Notes under the pieces: model-generated
Seen by the model: the letters and a program-made list of their open reading frames with translations, nothing else
What the model was told of the DNA's origin: nothing
Database searches by the model: none
In this document: positions 53,329 to 63,135 of the stretch, piece by piece
How positions within the stretch are numbered: the stretch's first letter is position 1
Layout of the letters: each line of letters begins with the position of its first letter
Source: Lachnospiraceae bacterium
GTDB lineage: Bacteria; Bacillota; Clostridia; Lachnospirales; Lachnospiraceae
Assembly (NCBI GenBank): GCA_910574885.1
Contig: CAJTDD010000001.1
Location: 253,973 to 317,972, forward strand
Direction: 5' to 3'
DNA: 64,000 nt
Program-made: the position numbers and the translations under genes

Positions 53329-54288
53329 CTATCTGTTCGCTTCCTCCAAAGCCCCAAGGGCGGCTCCGTCCAGATAATGGAATTTCCTTCCCTGGAAGCT
53401 GCCTGTCCCTCTCATGTATTCCAATAGTTCATCCCTTAACTTCCACCAGCTTATCCCCCAGTTACAAAAAACGGCGTCCTTTTCAGGAACACGACTGAAA
53501 AGCCGCTCCACGGCGATCTCGGGGTTCAGATAGTCCAAAAACGCCGCGGCCCGTTTAAGATACGCTTCCTTCGTGCAGATGGAAACCTCCCCCTTTTCGT
53601 AAGCCTCGCAAAGGGACGTCCCTTTTGCGATATACAGGGAATGAGCCTTTACAATCTGTACCCGCAATGCAGACAAGAACTTTGCCGTCTCGACGGCATC
53701 GAAAAGTGTATCTCCCGGAAGGTTGAGGATTACATGGGCGCAGATGTCAAAATCATACGAACGTACGGCAAGCACGGCGTCAATAAATTCCGCCAGCGTA
53801 TGCCCCCTGCCCATCTGCATCAATGTATGGTAATTACTGGTCTGAAGGCCAAGCTCAATCGTAATGTGGATTCCATAACGTTTCCGGATGCCCGCCAGGA
53901 TTTCCAGATATTCTACAGAGATACAGTCCGGACGGGTCGAAACCGCAAGCTCCACAATATCCGGGAACTTCGCCGCCTCTTCCATATAATTGCGAAACCG
54001 GGGCAAAGGCAAGAACGTATTCGTATAGTTCTGAAAATATGCAATGAACCTGTGGGCATGATACTTCTCTTCAATGCGCTGCCGCATCTTTAGTAGCTGT
54101 TCTCTGACCGGAACCGAGGACTCCATCGCCTCAAACCCGGCGCCAAGCTCCGAGCAGAATGCACATCCTCTTCCCGTAAGCCGGTTCGGGCATCCCACCG
54201 GGAGATTCACCGAAAGCTTGTAGACTTTCTCCCCATATCTATGTTTTAAATATTCCGAATAAGGGTAATACGGCAATTTCCCATCCAT
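53329..54288 (-). CDS. TIGR01212 family radical SAM protein
   Basis: The 319-residue radical SAM protein has the CX8CX2C cluster motif of the family at C33, C42 and C45 (GCPNRLTGRGCAFC). The family (YtqA/YhcC) is widespread; its reaction is uncertain. ATG 54288 (MDGKLPYYPYSEYLKH) is the normal family start; a TTG at 54333 is less likely. Confidence 0.88.
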   Translation of the reverse strand: MDGKLPYYPYSEYLKHRYGEKVYKLSVNLPVGCPNRLTGRGCAFCSELGAGFEAMESSVPVREQLLKMRQRIEEKYHAHRFIAYFQNYTNTFLPLPRFRNYMEEAAKFPDIVELAVSTRPDCISVEYLEILAGIRKRYGIHITIELGLQTSNYHTLMQMGRGHTLAEFIDAVLAVRSYDFDICAHVILNLPGDTLFDAVETAKFLSALRVQIVKAHSLYIAKGTSLCEAYEKGEVSICTKEAYLKRAAAFLDYLNPEIAVERLFSRVPEKDAVFCNWGISWWKLRDELLEYMRGTGSFQGRKFHYLDGAALGALEEANR

Positions 54289-54373
54289 TTGCCGAAAACC
54301 TCCCTCTCCTATGTATAATTCATTTTTACCCAAGACATACTAAGTTCAGCAAGACAAAAAGGAGGAACTAAGT

Positions 54374-54577
54374 ATGAAATGGTCTGACAATACAACATTG
54401 ACAATCGTAATCATAGGCGCAATCAACTGGCTCTTAGTGGGAATCTTCCGCTTCGACCTGGTAGCCTTTCTCTTTGGGAACCTGTCCTGGCTCTCCCGCA
54501 TTATCTACACACTGGTAGGCTTATGCGGATTGTACCTCATCAGCATGTACGGAAGAATCCGTTCTTCCGCCGATTAG
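54374..54577 (+). CDS. DUF378 small membrane protein
   Basis: A 67-residue protein with two hydrophobic helices (TIVIIGAINWLLVGIF and IIYTLVGLCGLYLISMYG), matching the DUF378 family of unknown function. AAGGAGG before ATG 54374. Single gene between two minus-strand runs. Confidence 0.85.
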   Translation: MKWSDNTTLTIVIIGAINWLLVGIFRFDLVAFLFGNLSWLSRIIYTLVGLCGLYLISMYGRIRSSAD

Positions 54578-54607
54578 GTACGGCAAATTGCCGTTAATGA
54601 AGAGAGA

Positions 54608-54634
54608 GGGGTATCCAACGGATGCCCCTTTCCA
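54608..54634 (+). terminator. Terminator after the DUF378 gene
   Basis: GGGGTATCC (54608-54616) pairs with GGATGCCCC (54620-54628, one G-U pair) around AAC, followed by TTTCC. The T-run is short. The dacF-like gene ends convergently 6 bases later. Confidence 0.55.
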
Positions 54635-54639
54635 TTCTT

Positions 54640-55614
54640 CTATTCATTTGCAGAGATTCCATTAATCAAGGCAGTCATATCCTGATAAAGCAGTTCTTTC
54701 GTGTCCGCTCCCATCACAATGGAGATATAGGGACTGCCGTCAGCGGTTTCATTGAGCAGAATCAGGCAATTTCCCGCCTGATCCGTCGTTCCAGTCTTGC
54801 CGCCTACAATCGTAGCACCCACAGGAAGCTCGGCACGCCCTGACGCATAGAAATTGGTCTGGGCCCAGTCTGCCTGGCGCACCTGCCCGTCTGCACCTGT
54901 AATCTGTGCCGTATATTGCTTCGTATTAATAATATCAACAAATTCCTGATGTTTTATACATTCATTAAAAATCAGGTACAAATCATACGCAGTCGTGTAA
55001 TGATTCTCATCGTGCAGTCCGTTGGAATTGACAAAATGAGTGTTCGTCGCCATCAGCCGCTGTGCTTCCTCATTCATCATCTGTGAAAAGGCGTCCGCAC
55101 TTCCGGCTATGTGTACGGCGATTGCCACTGCCGTGTCATTACCCGATTCCATCATCAGGCCGTGCAGAAGATCCGAAAGGGTAAGCGTATCTCCTGCCTT
55201 TATGCCGCACGTCTTCTCATCCCATGCAAAATTGGATACATCAGCCTCTTGGGGCACCGTCACAACGGCAGATAAATCCCCCTTCTGAATGGCCACCAGG
55301 GCAGTCATGATCTTTGTGGTACTTGCCGGATACAAACGTTCATGGAGCCTGCAGGCGATGTCAACATTCTTGTCGTTCACATCGAACAGTCCTGCAGAAT
55401 GAAGCGTAGAGGCGTCCAATATTCCATCCGGCAGGATATCCGCCGTGGCTGTACAGAGGGATTCCGCAAACAACGAGCCTCTGTAAATCTCTCTATTGTA
55501 GTTCTCTTCCTCATAGGCAGCCGCCACTTCCTCCGGTTTTTCGCATCCGGTCGCCAGTACCGCGCAGACGGCGGCAGCCACAATCAGACGATAAATCTTA
55601 CCTGTACATCTCAC
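54640..55614 (-). CDS. D-alanyl-D-alanine carboxypeptidase (DacF/PBP5 type), lipoprotein
   Basis: Trims the terminal D-Ala from peptidoglycan peptides. The active motifs SxxK (ASTTK), SGN and KTG (GGKTGTT) are present. The N-terminus has a signal sequence with lipobox ATGC, so it is probably lipid-anchored, unlike PBP5 which uses a C-terminal helix. GTG 55614 gives a normal signal peptide; other start codons (TTG 55623, 55638) are possible. It overlaps the end of mgsA by 17 bases. Confidence 0.87.
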   Translation of the reverse strand: MRCTGKIYRLIVAAAVCAVLATGCEKPEEVAAAYEEENYNREIYRGSLFAESLCTATADILPDGILDASTLHSAGLFDVNDKNVDIACRLHERLYPASTTKIMTALVAIQKGDLSAVVTVPQEADVSNFAWDEKTCGIKAGDTLTLSDLLHGLMMESGNDTAVAIAVHIAGSADAFSQMMNEEAQRLMATNTHFVNSNGLHDENHYTTAYDLYLIFNECIKHQEFVDIINTKQYTAQITGADGQVRQADWAQTNFYASGRAELPVGATIVGGKTGTTDQAGNCLILLNETADGSPYISIVMGADTKELLYQDMTALINGISANE

Positions 55615-55993
55615 GCCAATCAAGATCTCCTCTGTCAATCGCTAAAATAATCAGTTCCGCAGTGGCAAGATTACTTGCCATAGGAATATTATACATGTCG
55701 CAAAGCTGAATCACGTCGTTCACGTCTGGCTCATGGGGCTTAGGATTCGATGGTTCCCTAAGGAAAATCAGCGCGTCGATATCGTTCTGGGCAATCTGCG
55801 CCCCAAGCTGCTGCTTTCCGCCCAAAGGCCCGGCAAGGTATTTGTGTACGTTCAGGTTCGTGACTTCTTCGATCAGACGCCCGGTAGTCCCGGTCGCATA
55901 CAGGTTGTGCTTGCTTAAAATCCCTCTATAAGCAATACAAAAATTCTGCATCAAAGTCTTCTTTGAATCATGAGCGATCAGTCCTATATTCAT
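55598..55993 (-). CDS. mgsA: Methylglyoxal synthase
   Basis: Converts dihydroxyacetone phosphate to methylglyoxal and phosphate. The 131-residue protein has IAHDSKK, TGTTGRLIEE, GPLGGKQQLGAQIA, ND(IDALIFLREP) with catalytic Asp, and HEPDV with the catalytic His. ATG 55993 is 8 bases after AAGGAG; GTG 56002 overlaps that site. Confidence 0.94.
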   Translation of the reverse strand: MNIGLIAHDSKKTLMQNFCIAYRGILSKHNLYATGTTGRLIEEVTNLNVHKYLAGPLGGKQQLGAQIAQNDIDALIFLREPSNPKPHEPDVNDVIQLCDMYNIPMASNLATAELIILAIDRGDLDWREMYR

Positions 55994-56005
55994 CTTCTTC
56001 ACTCC

Positions 56006-57130
56006 TTATTGATATTTTTTCGGCTGTAACCCGACGTTTAAGACAAATCCGACTCCCATGTACAGGCTCACCAGCGATGTAAGCCCATAACTGACGAAGG
56101 GAAGCGGGACGCCCGTATTCGGAAGGATCTGCGTGGCAACTCCGATATTGATAAAACTCTGGATGCCAATCAGCCCGCCAAATCCGCAGCATACAATCTT
56201 ACCCGTCAGGTTCTGCGATCGCGTCCCTATTAGAATACATTGTATCACAATCAATAACAATAAAGCAATAACTATACAGCTTCCTATGAAACCAAGTTCT
56301 TCGCCTATGATGGCAAAGATGAAGTCTGTCTGAGGCTCTGCAATGAAATTCCCGTTCTTTACGGAAGTGGTGGTATTGTTGTTAAGCCCTTTCCCCGTAA
56401 GCTGCCCAGAACCAATCGCCATGACCGCGTTGCGCTGCTGGTACGCCGTGTCGTTGGCATATTTCTCCGGCTCAATAAAGGCAAGGATACGCTGCTGCTG
56501 GTAGTCCTTCAGAAGCTTCTGGTCCGGCTGTACCACAATGCTTAAAAAAATCAACGCCGTAGGCACCAGAATCAGAAAAATCGTTCCGATGATACGGTAT
56601 CGCAATCCCCCGACAAAAATCAGAAGGCAGAGGACCAACGCCGTACAGATCGTGGTGGACAAATTCGGCTCCACGACAATCAACACCAACGGAATTGCGC
56701 AGAGTACCGCATACTTGACAAGGGTAAACTTATCACTGATATCCTCCGCATGCTCCATAATGAACTTGGAAAAAAACAAAATCAACAGTATCTTGGCAAG
56801 CTCAGACGGCTGGAACGTGGTAAACCCTAAGTCAATCCATCTTCTCGCTCCGTTTACCTTTTCTCCGAAAGGGATAACAGCGGCAAGGATTGCCACGGCA
56901 AACAAATAAAGCAGCCAGTAAAAATCACAGACCCACACATAATCAATGAGGGACACGCCAAGCATCACACAGAATCCGAAAGCGACGCCGAAAATCTGTC
57001 TCGGCTGATAGACTGCTTTCGCACTCCCCACTGCCATGATCCCGATGACTGACAGCGCCAATACAAGAATCACTAAGCTGAATTTATAATCTCTTAAATG
57101 GTACGGTTTTGTAAATCTAGGTAATCTCAC
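56006..57130 (-). CDS. rodA: Rod shape-determining glycosyltransferase RodA
   Basis: A SEDS-family peptidoglycan polymerase, 374 residues with about ten membrane helices. The SEDS stretches NGARRWIDLG, FQPSELAKI and the C-terminal GVPLPFVSYG are visible. It starts with GTG 57130, overlapping minE by 4 bases. Partner is the PBP2-like protein at 58733, transcribed in the same direction. Confidence 0.92.
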   Translation of the reverse strand: MRLPRFTKPYHLRDYKFSLVILVLALSVIGIMAVGSAKAVYQPRQIFGVAFGFCVMLGVSLIDYVWVCDFYWLLYLFAVAILAAVIPFGEKVNGARRWIDLGFTTFQPSELAKILLILFFSKFIMEHAEDISDKFTLVKYAVLCAIPLVLIVVEPNLSTTICTALVLCLLIFVGGLRYRIIGTIFLILVPTALIFLSIVVQPDQKLLKDYQQQRILAFIEPEKYANDTAYQQRNAVMAIGSGQLTGKGLNNNTTTSVKNGNFIAEPQTDFIFAIIGEELGFIGSCIVIALLLLIVIQCILIGTRSQNLTGKIVCCGFGGLIGIQSFINIGVATQILPNTGVPLPFVSYGLTSLVSLYMGVGFVLNVGLQPKKYQ

Positions 57131-57339
57131 ACTTCTTCTCCTGCAAATGTAATAACGACCTGCGTCCGGTTAATATTTACCTGAAAATCATCTTCTGTAA
57201 GCTCCATATACTTAGAGAGGGAGGTAAAAAGCTCCCGGCAGATATTGTCATAGGCATCCGGGCTACAGTGTACCCGATCGGAAATGACTAATGCCTTCAC
57301 CCGGTCCCTGGCAATGGAAACCGAAGATTTCCTCAACAT
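57127..57339 (-). CDS. minE: Cell division topological specificity factor MinE
   Basis: A 70-residue MinE (shorter than the E. coli 88). ARDRVKALVISDR is the MinD-contact helix region. It starts 11 bases after minD ends and overlaps rodA by 4 bases. This bacterium thus has a Min oscillation type system rather than DivIVA/MinJ alone. Confidence 0.9.
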   Translation of the reverse strand: MLRKSSVSIARDRVKALVISDRVHCSPDAYDNICRELFTSLSKYMELTEDDFQVNINRTQVVITFAGEEV

Positions 57340-57350
57340 ATCCCATCCCC

Positions 57351-58142
57351 CTATTCTTTCTTAAAGAGACCAGATAGTTTCGCAAAGAACCCGGTGTTGC
57401 TCGTAAGCTCCAGGAAAGGAACATCCATGCCCATAATGCGTTTACAGATATTCATGTATGCTGTGCCTGCTTTTGAGTCCATACCAATGACAGGCTCTCC
57501 CTGGTTCGTGCCAATCACCACCTGTTCGTCGTCCGGCAATGCACCGATAAGCGGAACAGACAGTATCTCTGTCACATCGTCCACCGTCATCATATCCCCC
57601 CGCTTCACCATGTCCACGCGGATACGATTGATAATGAGCTCCATCTTTTTTAGTTTTTGGCTCTCCAAAAGACCTATGATACGGTCTGCGTCACGGATTG
57701 CCGATACCTCTGGGGTTGTCACGATGATGGCGCGGTCCGCGCCTGCAATGGCGTTCATAAATCCCTGCTCGATTCCTGCCGGACAGTCCAGAAGTATGTA
57801 GTCGAACTCCTCTTTCAGCTCAGACGTTAGTTTCTTCATCTGCCCGGGGGAAATCGCCGTCTTATCCTTCGTCTGCGCAGACGGCAGAAGGTAAAGGTTC
57901 TCATATCGCTTATCCCGGATCAATGCCTGCTTTAAGCGGCAGGTTCCCTCGATGACGTCCACCAGATTGTAGACGATGAGGTTCTCAAGTCCCATGACCA
58001 CATCCAGGTTACGAAGCCCCAGATCTGTGTCAATGACAACCACCTTCTTATCATGTTTCGATAACCCCGCTCCCAGATTCGCTGTTGTCGTCGTCTTGCC
58101 GACGCCGCCTTTTCCCGATGTAATTACAATAACTTCGCCCAT
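57351..58142 (-). CDS. minD: Septum site-determining ATPase MinD
   Basis: A 263-residue deviant-Walker ATPase with GKGGVGKTT, DTDLGLRNLD and the C-terminal amphipathic membrane helix (FFAKLSGLFKKE). It binds the membrane as an ATP dimer and recruits MinC. It overlaps minC by 19 bases. Confidence 0.96.
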   Translation of the reverse strand: MGEVIVITSGKGGVGKTTTTANLGAGLSKHDKKVVVIDTDLGLRNLDVVMGLENLIVYNLVDVIEGTCRLKQALIRDKRYENLYLLPSAQTKDKTAISPGQMKKLTSELKEEFDYILLDCPAGIEQGFMNAIAGADRAIIVTTPEVSAIRDADRIIGLLESQKLKKMELIINRIRVDMVKRGDMMTVDDVTEILSVPLIGALPDDEQVVIGTNQGEPVIGMDSKAGTAYMNICKRIMGMDVPFLELTSNTGFFAKLSGLFKKE

Positions 58143-58714
58143 GAATAACTTCCTCCTATAACTGGTTTGACTTCAATATCTCCGATGCGCAGCTTCTTAG
58201 GCTCCATATGGAGCGCCGCGATTACTGCGTCATAATTGCCGGAGGCGCCTGCAATCACCGTCCCGTAAATGGTTCCCGTGACCACAACGTTTTGCTTGGA
58301 CGCAACGACTGCGCCCTGTTCAATATCACCGACAATTACAATGCTCGTCTCAGATTCCAAAATCTGTTTTCCTCTTAACGTACCTCTATAGAACCGGCCG
58401 TCTCTTTCATGGATCGTTTCCAGGCTTTCATCCAACATTCTTCTGTGGATTTCTTCCGTATCTGTGTCTTTCTCAATAATACATAATATCTGTATCTTGG
58501 CGGCATCCTGAATGACCTCTGCCATCAGCTGCTCCTCTTCTTTTGTGAAAGTACGGCCCTCGAATTCTACCGCCATGTCCGCATGACCGAAAAAATGTGC
58601 GGAAGACTGGAATTTCTTTTGAACCTCTGAAAGCAACTCCTCATAGGGCATATCCGAATCAAAATAAATCGTGATCCCGTATCGGTTGCTTTTAATGAGC
58701 ACCGGATCTTTCAC
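58124..58714 (-). CDS. minC: Septum site-determining protein MinC
   Basis: A 196-residue inhibitor of FtsZ assembly: N-terminal domain (1-95) and C-terminal right-handed beta-helix (from about 105, GTLRGKQILESETSIVIVGD and VVASKQNVVVTGTIYGTV). Shorter than typical (220). In the usual minC-minD-minE order. Confidence 0.93.
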   Translation of the reverse strand: MKDPVLIKSNRYGITIYFDSDMPYEELLSEVQKKFQSSAHFFGHADMAVEFEGRTFTKEEEQLMAEVIQDAAKIQILCIIEKDTDTEEIHRRMLDESLETIHERDGRFYRGTLRGKQILESETSIVIVGDIEQGAVVASKQNVVVTGTIYGTVIAGASGNYDAVIAALHMEPKKLRIGDIEVKPVIGGSYSWAKLL

Positions 58715-58732
58715 ATAAACTCATCCTTTCCC

Positions 58733-61681
58733 TTAATCTCCTCCTGTCGTTCCAACTTTCACTTGGGCTGCTTTTCCGGTGATTAATTCATTCTCCGGAG
58801 TTATCTGATAATAGTATTCCATCACATCGCTTCCAATATCACAGGCATAATTGGAGCTGTAGCCATTAGCGATACGGACGGCAAATGCCACCTCCGGACT
58901 GTCGCTGGGCGCGAACCCTACAAAAAGCCCGTGGTCCGGATGTGTCTTACTCTGCTGTGCTGTACCTGACTTTCCAGACAGTTTTACATCACTTGCATTT
59001 ATTTTTGAAAATAAATCACCATGGGAGGTAACCATGTTGCGCATTCCGGTATGGACGGCGGACCAGTAAGAATCCGGCACGTCGGAGATTGTATTATACA
59101 CCTCCGGCTCATACTCTTTTATCACATCACCATCCACAGAAGTGACTTTATTTAGCAGGCTCAGATTATATACCGTGCCTTTATTGGCAATGGCCGTGAC
59201 ATACCGTGCAAGCTGGCTGACGGTATAGTTGTTCGTCCCCTGCCCGATAGCAGACGGCACGGAGGAATCATCGGAAATCTGCGGCTCAGACTCCGGGATC
59301 TCCAGTCCTGACGTCTCGCCTAACCCAAACTGGGTCGCATACTTCTTCAGATTCTCCAGTCCCAGATTACTGGAGTAGTATACTCCGGTGGCCGTGCCTT
59401 CCCGGTTATCCGAGTCAATCTGTGAGATACCGTTATCCTGAAGACTCATACGGTATCCCACCTCGTAGTAGTAACAGTTACAAGAATGCTGCAGCGCTCC
59501 TGCCACATTCAGCCCTCCGTGGGCGCTTGGGTAAATCCAGCAAGTCGGGTTCGGTTCTACTTTCTCATAGATTCCGCTGCAAGGCAGGTAGGTATTTACA
59601 TTGATAACTCCTTCCATCAGACCGGCAATGGACACCAGGGGTTTATAAGTAGAACCGGGGGCCGTCTTCTCCTGGGTCGCATTATTATAGAATGGCCTTG
59701 CCTGGTCTGTCACCAATTTCTGGTAATAATTGGAATCCATTGCATTAGCAAGACGGTTATTGTCATATCCTGGATAGGACACACAGGCAAGTACCTTTCC
59801 GCTGTTGGTGTCCGTGACTACAATAGAACCGGTACAGGGTTCCAGCGCAAGCTGTCCCGGCGTAATCTCCAGCGTCTCAATCTTGCCTCGGACAAAATCA
59901 TAGGCAGAGATGCCGCCGGAGTTCAATCCGTTATACTGCGTCTCATCAAATTCGAGGACTCCCTGTTCATAAAGCATCAGGCAGATTTGCCGCCCCGTCA
60001 CAGCGCCCGCCTTCACCATATACCGGTAAATCAGTTTATTGAAACTGTTATCTGCATGGATATCCTCTAAAATATAATGAATCATTCCCTGATAAAGTTC
60101 ATTGGAATCGGTATATTCTCCTTCTGTGGCTGCATATTCTTTTAACAGGGAGGTATCTACCCAGTTCTGAGAAATTGCATAGGTCAGATACGTATAGATA
60201 TTGATACTCTCATCATCCCTCCATGCCTTATAGGTGGCGTCGTTGGTATCAATGGCTTCCGAGCGGATAACGCCGCCGCCAGTCAGAAGATCCGAGACGA
60301 TATAAGTCAGGTATGCCTGCGTCTCTTTCGGGAAATCCCGATATGCCCTTGCCCCCGGGTCTGTCAGGATTGCAGAGATATCCTGTATCACACTCTCCTT
60401 CCTTGCGGAAAATGCAGCAAAGACCTCCTTCTCGGTGGCCCCTGCCTCTTCAGCCCCGAAGTGGTTCATATCCAGAATCTCGTTGTTGATGAACGTGTTG
60501 TACACATCCCCAATCGGGATGATGACGTCGCTGCCGTCCTTTACCTGGGTACGGTCATAATCTAACGCATTCTGGATTCTTGAAAGCAGGATGCCTGCAA
60601 GTTCCTGCTCGATGATATGGTACGCCGCCTTCTGTAAATTGGCGTCAATAGACAGATATACGTCGTTCCCCGCCTTGGGGTTTTTCTGATTGATTGTCTC
60701 GATTACCTTGCCCACACTATTGACGTACAGCTTAATCTCGCCTTTCTTTCCTTGAAGCTCGGAATCCATGGTCTTCTCAAGCCCGGACTTCCCGATGGTG
60801 TCCGTCTTGGAATACTCTTCTTTTTGTTCCTTGCTAAGCGCGTCGTATTCCTCCTGGGAAATCTGACCGATATATCCGATAATATTTGCAAAACAATAGC
60901 TGTCCTCATACCGCCGCATGGACTCCTCTTCAATATTGACTCCCTGAAGGCTGTCCAGATTCTCCATGACCACGGCGACCGTCTCATCGCTTACGTCCTC
61001 CGCAATGGTGGTAGCGATGAATTTCTGGTAGCTGTTCAGAGAAATTGCGTAGCGGATATTCACCAATTTCAGAACTTCCTGCCGTTCCATGGCAGACTGG
61101 TCGATTCCGTACCCGTTCACCTCATCGGTACACAGGTAGTTAATGAGCGCCTCTGCCGAGATATTCTTCTGCTTTTCGGAAAGCTCGTCAATGGTCCGCT
61201 TCCCGTATACGTCTGCAACGAACCTGAGCCGCTGTGTCTCATTCTGTGCGACATACATATAATTGTTATTGTTGTCCAGAATAATCCCGAAATTATTGAT
61301 TACCGTGTCCCCGTTGGATTCCACCATTCGGATTACACTGGATACGACTCTGTTCAGTTCTTTGTTCTTATGTTCCCGGTCATCATATTCCCCGTTGTCC
61401 TCAATGGTAACTGCATATGCCAGTTCATTATATGCCAGGAGATACCCGTTGCGGTCATAGATATTGCCGCGGGTACCCTGTACCTCCTTGGTCTTCTGGA
61501 TCTGAAGCTTGTAATCGTCCAGATATTCTTGCCCCTTAACGATTTGAAGGTAGAATACCCGCTGCACCAGTATTGCGGACATGACACAGAATAACAGGAT
61601 AATCACGACCACCCGGGATTGAGCGATTTCTTTAAATCCGGCTTTAAACCGTTCCCATAAACTATACAAATTTGCTTGCAC
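58733..61681 (-). CDS. Penicillin-binding protein 2 (class B transpeptidase) with a large insertion
   Basis: Elongation-specific transpeptidase, 982 residues. N-terminal membrane helix (about 21-45), dimerisation domain (about 60-330), transpeptidase motifs SxxK near residue 677 (STYK), SCN and KSGTA (near 900). Between the first strand of the transpeptidase domain (SIDANLQKAAY, about 345) and its continuation (TGSIVVTD, about 612) is an insertion of about 245 mostly helical residues that is absent in PBP2 of E. coli (633 residues) and B. subtilis. The annotated start is GTG 61681, but AAAGGAG touches it, so TTG 61669 may be used. Partner RodA is encoded downstream. Confidence 0.88.
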   Translation of the reverse strand: MQANLYSLWERFKAGFKEIAQSRVVVIILLFCVMSAILVQRVFYLQIVKGQEYLDDYKLQIQKTKEVQGTRGNIYDRNGYLLAYNELAYAVTIEDNGEYDDREHKNKELNRVVSSVIRMVESNGDTVINNFGIILDNNNNYMYVAQNETQRLRFVADVYGKRTIDELSEKQKNISAEALINYLCTDEVNGYGIDQSAMERQEVLKLVNIRYAISLNSYQKFIATTIAEDVSDETVAVVMENLDSLQGVNIEEESMRRYEDSYCFANIIGYIGQISQEEYDALSKEQKEEYSKTDTIGKSGLEKTMDSELQGKKGEIKLYVNSVGKVIETINQKNPKAGNDVYLSIDANLQKAAYHIIEQELAGILLSRIQNALDYDRTQVKDGSDVIIPIGDVYNTFINNEILDMNHFGAEEAGATEKEVFAAFSARKESVIQDISAILTDPGARAYRDFPKETQAYLTYIVSDLLTGGGVIRSEAIDTNDATYKAWRDDESINIYTYLTYAISQNWVDTSLLKEYAATEGEYTDSNELYQGMIHYILEDIHADNSFNKLIYRYMVKAGAVTGRQICLMLYEQGVLEFDETQYNGLNSGGISAYDFVRGKIETLEITPGQLALEPCTGSIVVTDTNSGKVLACVSYPGYDNNRLANAMDSNYYQKLVTDQARPFYNNATQEKTAPGSTYKPLVSIAGLMEGVINVNTYLPCSGIYEKVEPNPTCWIYPSAHGGLNVAGALQHSCNCYYYEVGYRMSLQDNGISQIDSDNREGTATGVYYSSNLGLENLKKYATQFGLGETSGLEIPESEPQISDDSSVPSAIGQGTNNYTVSQLARYVTAIANKGTVYNLSLLNKVTSVDGDVIKEYEPEVYNTISDVPDSYWSAVHTGMRNMVTSHGDLFSKINASDVKLSGKSGTAQQSKTHPDHGLFVGFAPSDSPEVAFAVRIANGYSSNYACDIGSDVMEYYYQITPENELITGKAAQVKVGTTGGD

Positions 61682-62180
61682 TCCTTTGTTCTTCTTCTTC
61701 CAGTTTCTTATTGATGTGTAATATGATTTGATAAAGCGCCAGCGTCACCAGAATGGTATACACCAGTTCCGGCAGGATAATCTCCATCAGGTGGGACCAA
61801 AAAGCAAAATCCCCCTGTAACATATATAAAAAAGCGTACGTAAGCAACCCGTACAGGAAATCACTCACGCCAATCAATACGATTGGAAGCTTGATGTCAT
61901 CATCATAGAACATGCGCTCGAAAGAACCGTTCACATACCCGATGACCGAATATAACAGCATATTGAATCCCAGCGCGCCGCCCCAGAATAAGTCCACCAG
62001 AAGCCCGGAGGTAAATCCTACGGACAGGCCGGCCTTCTTCCCCCGCATGAATCCGAAAGAAGACGTCGCCACAATCAGCATGTTGGGCTTGATCGTCGCA
62101 AACGCCAGATATTGGAACACGGTACTTTGGAGCAGGAAACAGGCAAGTATCACAGCAAATGTTATGAACTTTCTCTTCAT
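61662..62180 (-). CDS. mreD: Rod shape-determining protein MreD
   Basis: A 172-residue membrane protein with five or so helices, in the mreB-mreC-mreD-pbp order. GAAGGAG lies upstream of ATG 62180. Overlaps the PBP gene by up to 20 bases. Confidence 0.9.
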   Translation of the reverse strand: MKRKFITFAVILACFLLQSTVFQYLAFATIKPNMLIVATSSFGFMRGKKAGLSVGFTSGLLVDLFWGGALGFNMLLYSVIGYVNGSFERMFYDDDIKLPIVLIGVSDFLYGLLTYAFLYMLQGDFAFWSHLMEIILPELVYTILVTLALYQIILHINKKLEEEEQRSASKFV

Positions 62181-62183
62181 AGA

Positions 62184-63134
62184 TCATTCTCCTTCTCCAT
62201 CCTGTGCATCCTCTGGGGCTTGCGCATCCTCTGGATTCGCAGGAGCTTCCGGCTTTGCATCCTCCGGCTCCTGTTCGTTGTTCGCATCCAGCAGATTCTT
62301 TTTCGTTGTGGTAATCACCAGCACCTCCTGAAGCTTACTGAAATCCACCGCCGGAGTAATATATCCGGATCTGGTCAGGTTGTTCGCATCCACTTCAATA
62401 TCGCTGACATACCCGATGAACAGCCCTTGCAGGAACCTTGGGCTTACATGGGAAGTTACCACCTGTTCTCCTGGCTCTATCTTATTATCATTGTTGGGGA
62501 GCTTTTCAAAACGCAGCCTCCCATCCGCCATCAGTTTTAAGTCGCCTCTGACCATACAGGTATCCGAAGTCGAAAGCATCATGGCGCTCACGTTGCTGGC
62601 GTCATCCACGATAGAACGTACCCGGGAATAGGTAGGACCTGCCTCGATCACAATTCCCACAAGACCGCTTCCCGCAAGTACGTTGGAATCCACCTGTACC
62701 CCGTCCCTGGTCCCTTTGTCGATGGTGAAATCTGTGAACCAGTTATTCCCGTTATTAGCGACCACATGGGCGCCAATCTTCTCATAATCAGAATAATTCT
62801 CATCCAGCTTATATAATTCCCGCAGCCGGTCCAGCTCATACTGCTCCTGTCTAAGCCGCGTGTTGTCGATGGTCAGCTCGTCTACCTTCGCCTGCAGCTT
62901 CGCATTCTCCTTCTTCATATCCTCAAGCGTCTCGAAATTATCCGACAAATCGCTCATGAACCTGCCAACATAGCTGATACCTTCCTGCATAGGAACTACC
63001 GTATAACCAGCGATAAAACGTAAGGGGCCTTTGCCGTCTGTGAACCGCTCGATTCCAAGCAGGATCACGCATAGGACCGAAATGATAATCAGCCAGTATT
63101 TACTTGAAAAAGATGATTGGTTCTTGTTCTTCAT
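62184..63134 (-). CDS. mreC: Rod shape-determining protein MreC
   Basis: A 316-residue bitopic protein: one N-terminal helix (about 11-28), coiled coil (about 65-105, LEDMKKENAKLQAKVDEL) and beta-barrel domain; its C-terminal tail (from about 290) is a Pro/Ala/Glu/Asp-rich repeat (PEDA, PEDAQ). The gene starts 1 base after mreB. Confidence 0.93.
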   Translation of the reverse strand: MKNKNQSSFSSKYWLIIISVLCVILLGIERFTDGKGPLRFIAGYTVVPMQEGISYVGRFMSDLSDNFETLEDMKKENAKLQAKVDELTIDNTRLRQEQYELDRLRELYKLDENYSDYEKIGAHVVANNGNNWFTDFTIDKGTRDGVQVDSNVLAGSGLVGIVIEAGPTYSRVRSIVDDASNVSAMMLSTSDTCMVRGDLKLMADGRLRFEKLPNNDNKIEPGEQVVTSHVSPRFLQGLFIGYVSDIEVDANNLTRSGYITPAVDFSKLQEVLVITTTKKNLLDANNEQEPEDAKPEAPANPEDAQAPEDAQDGEGE

Positions 63135-63135
63135 A

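Noticed and set aside
60752-61594. 280-residue antisense open frame inside the PBP2 gene
   Set aside because: Shadow frame opposite a conserved protein; no promoter or ribosome site.
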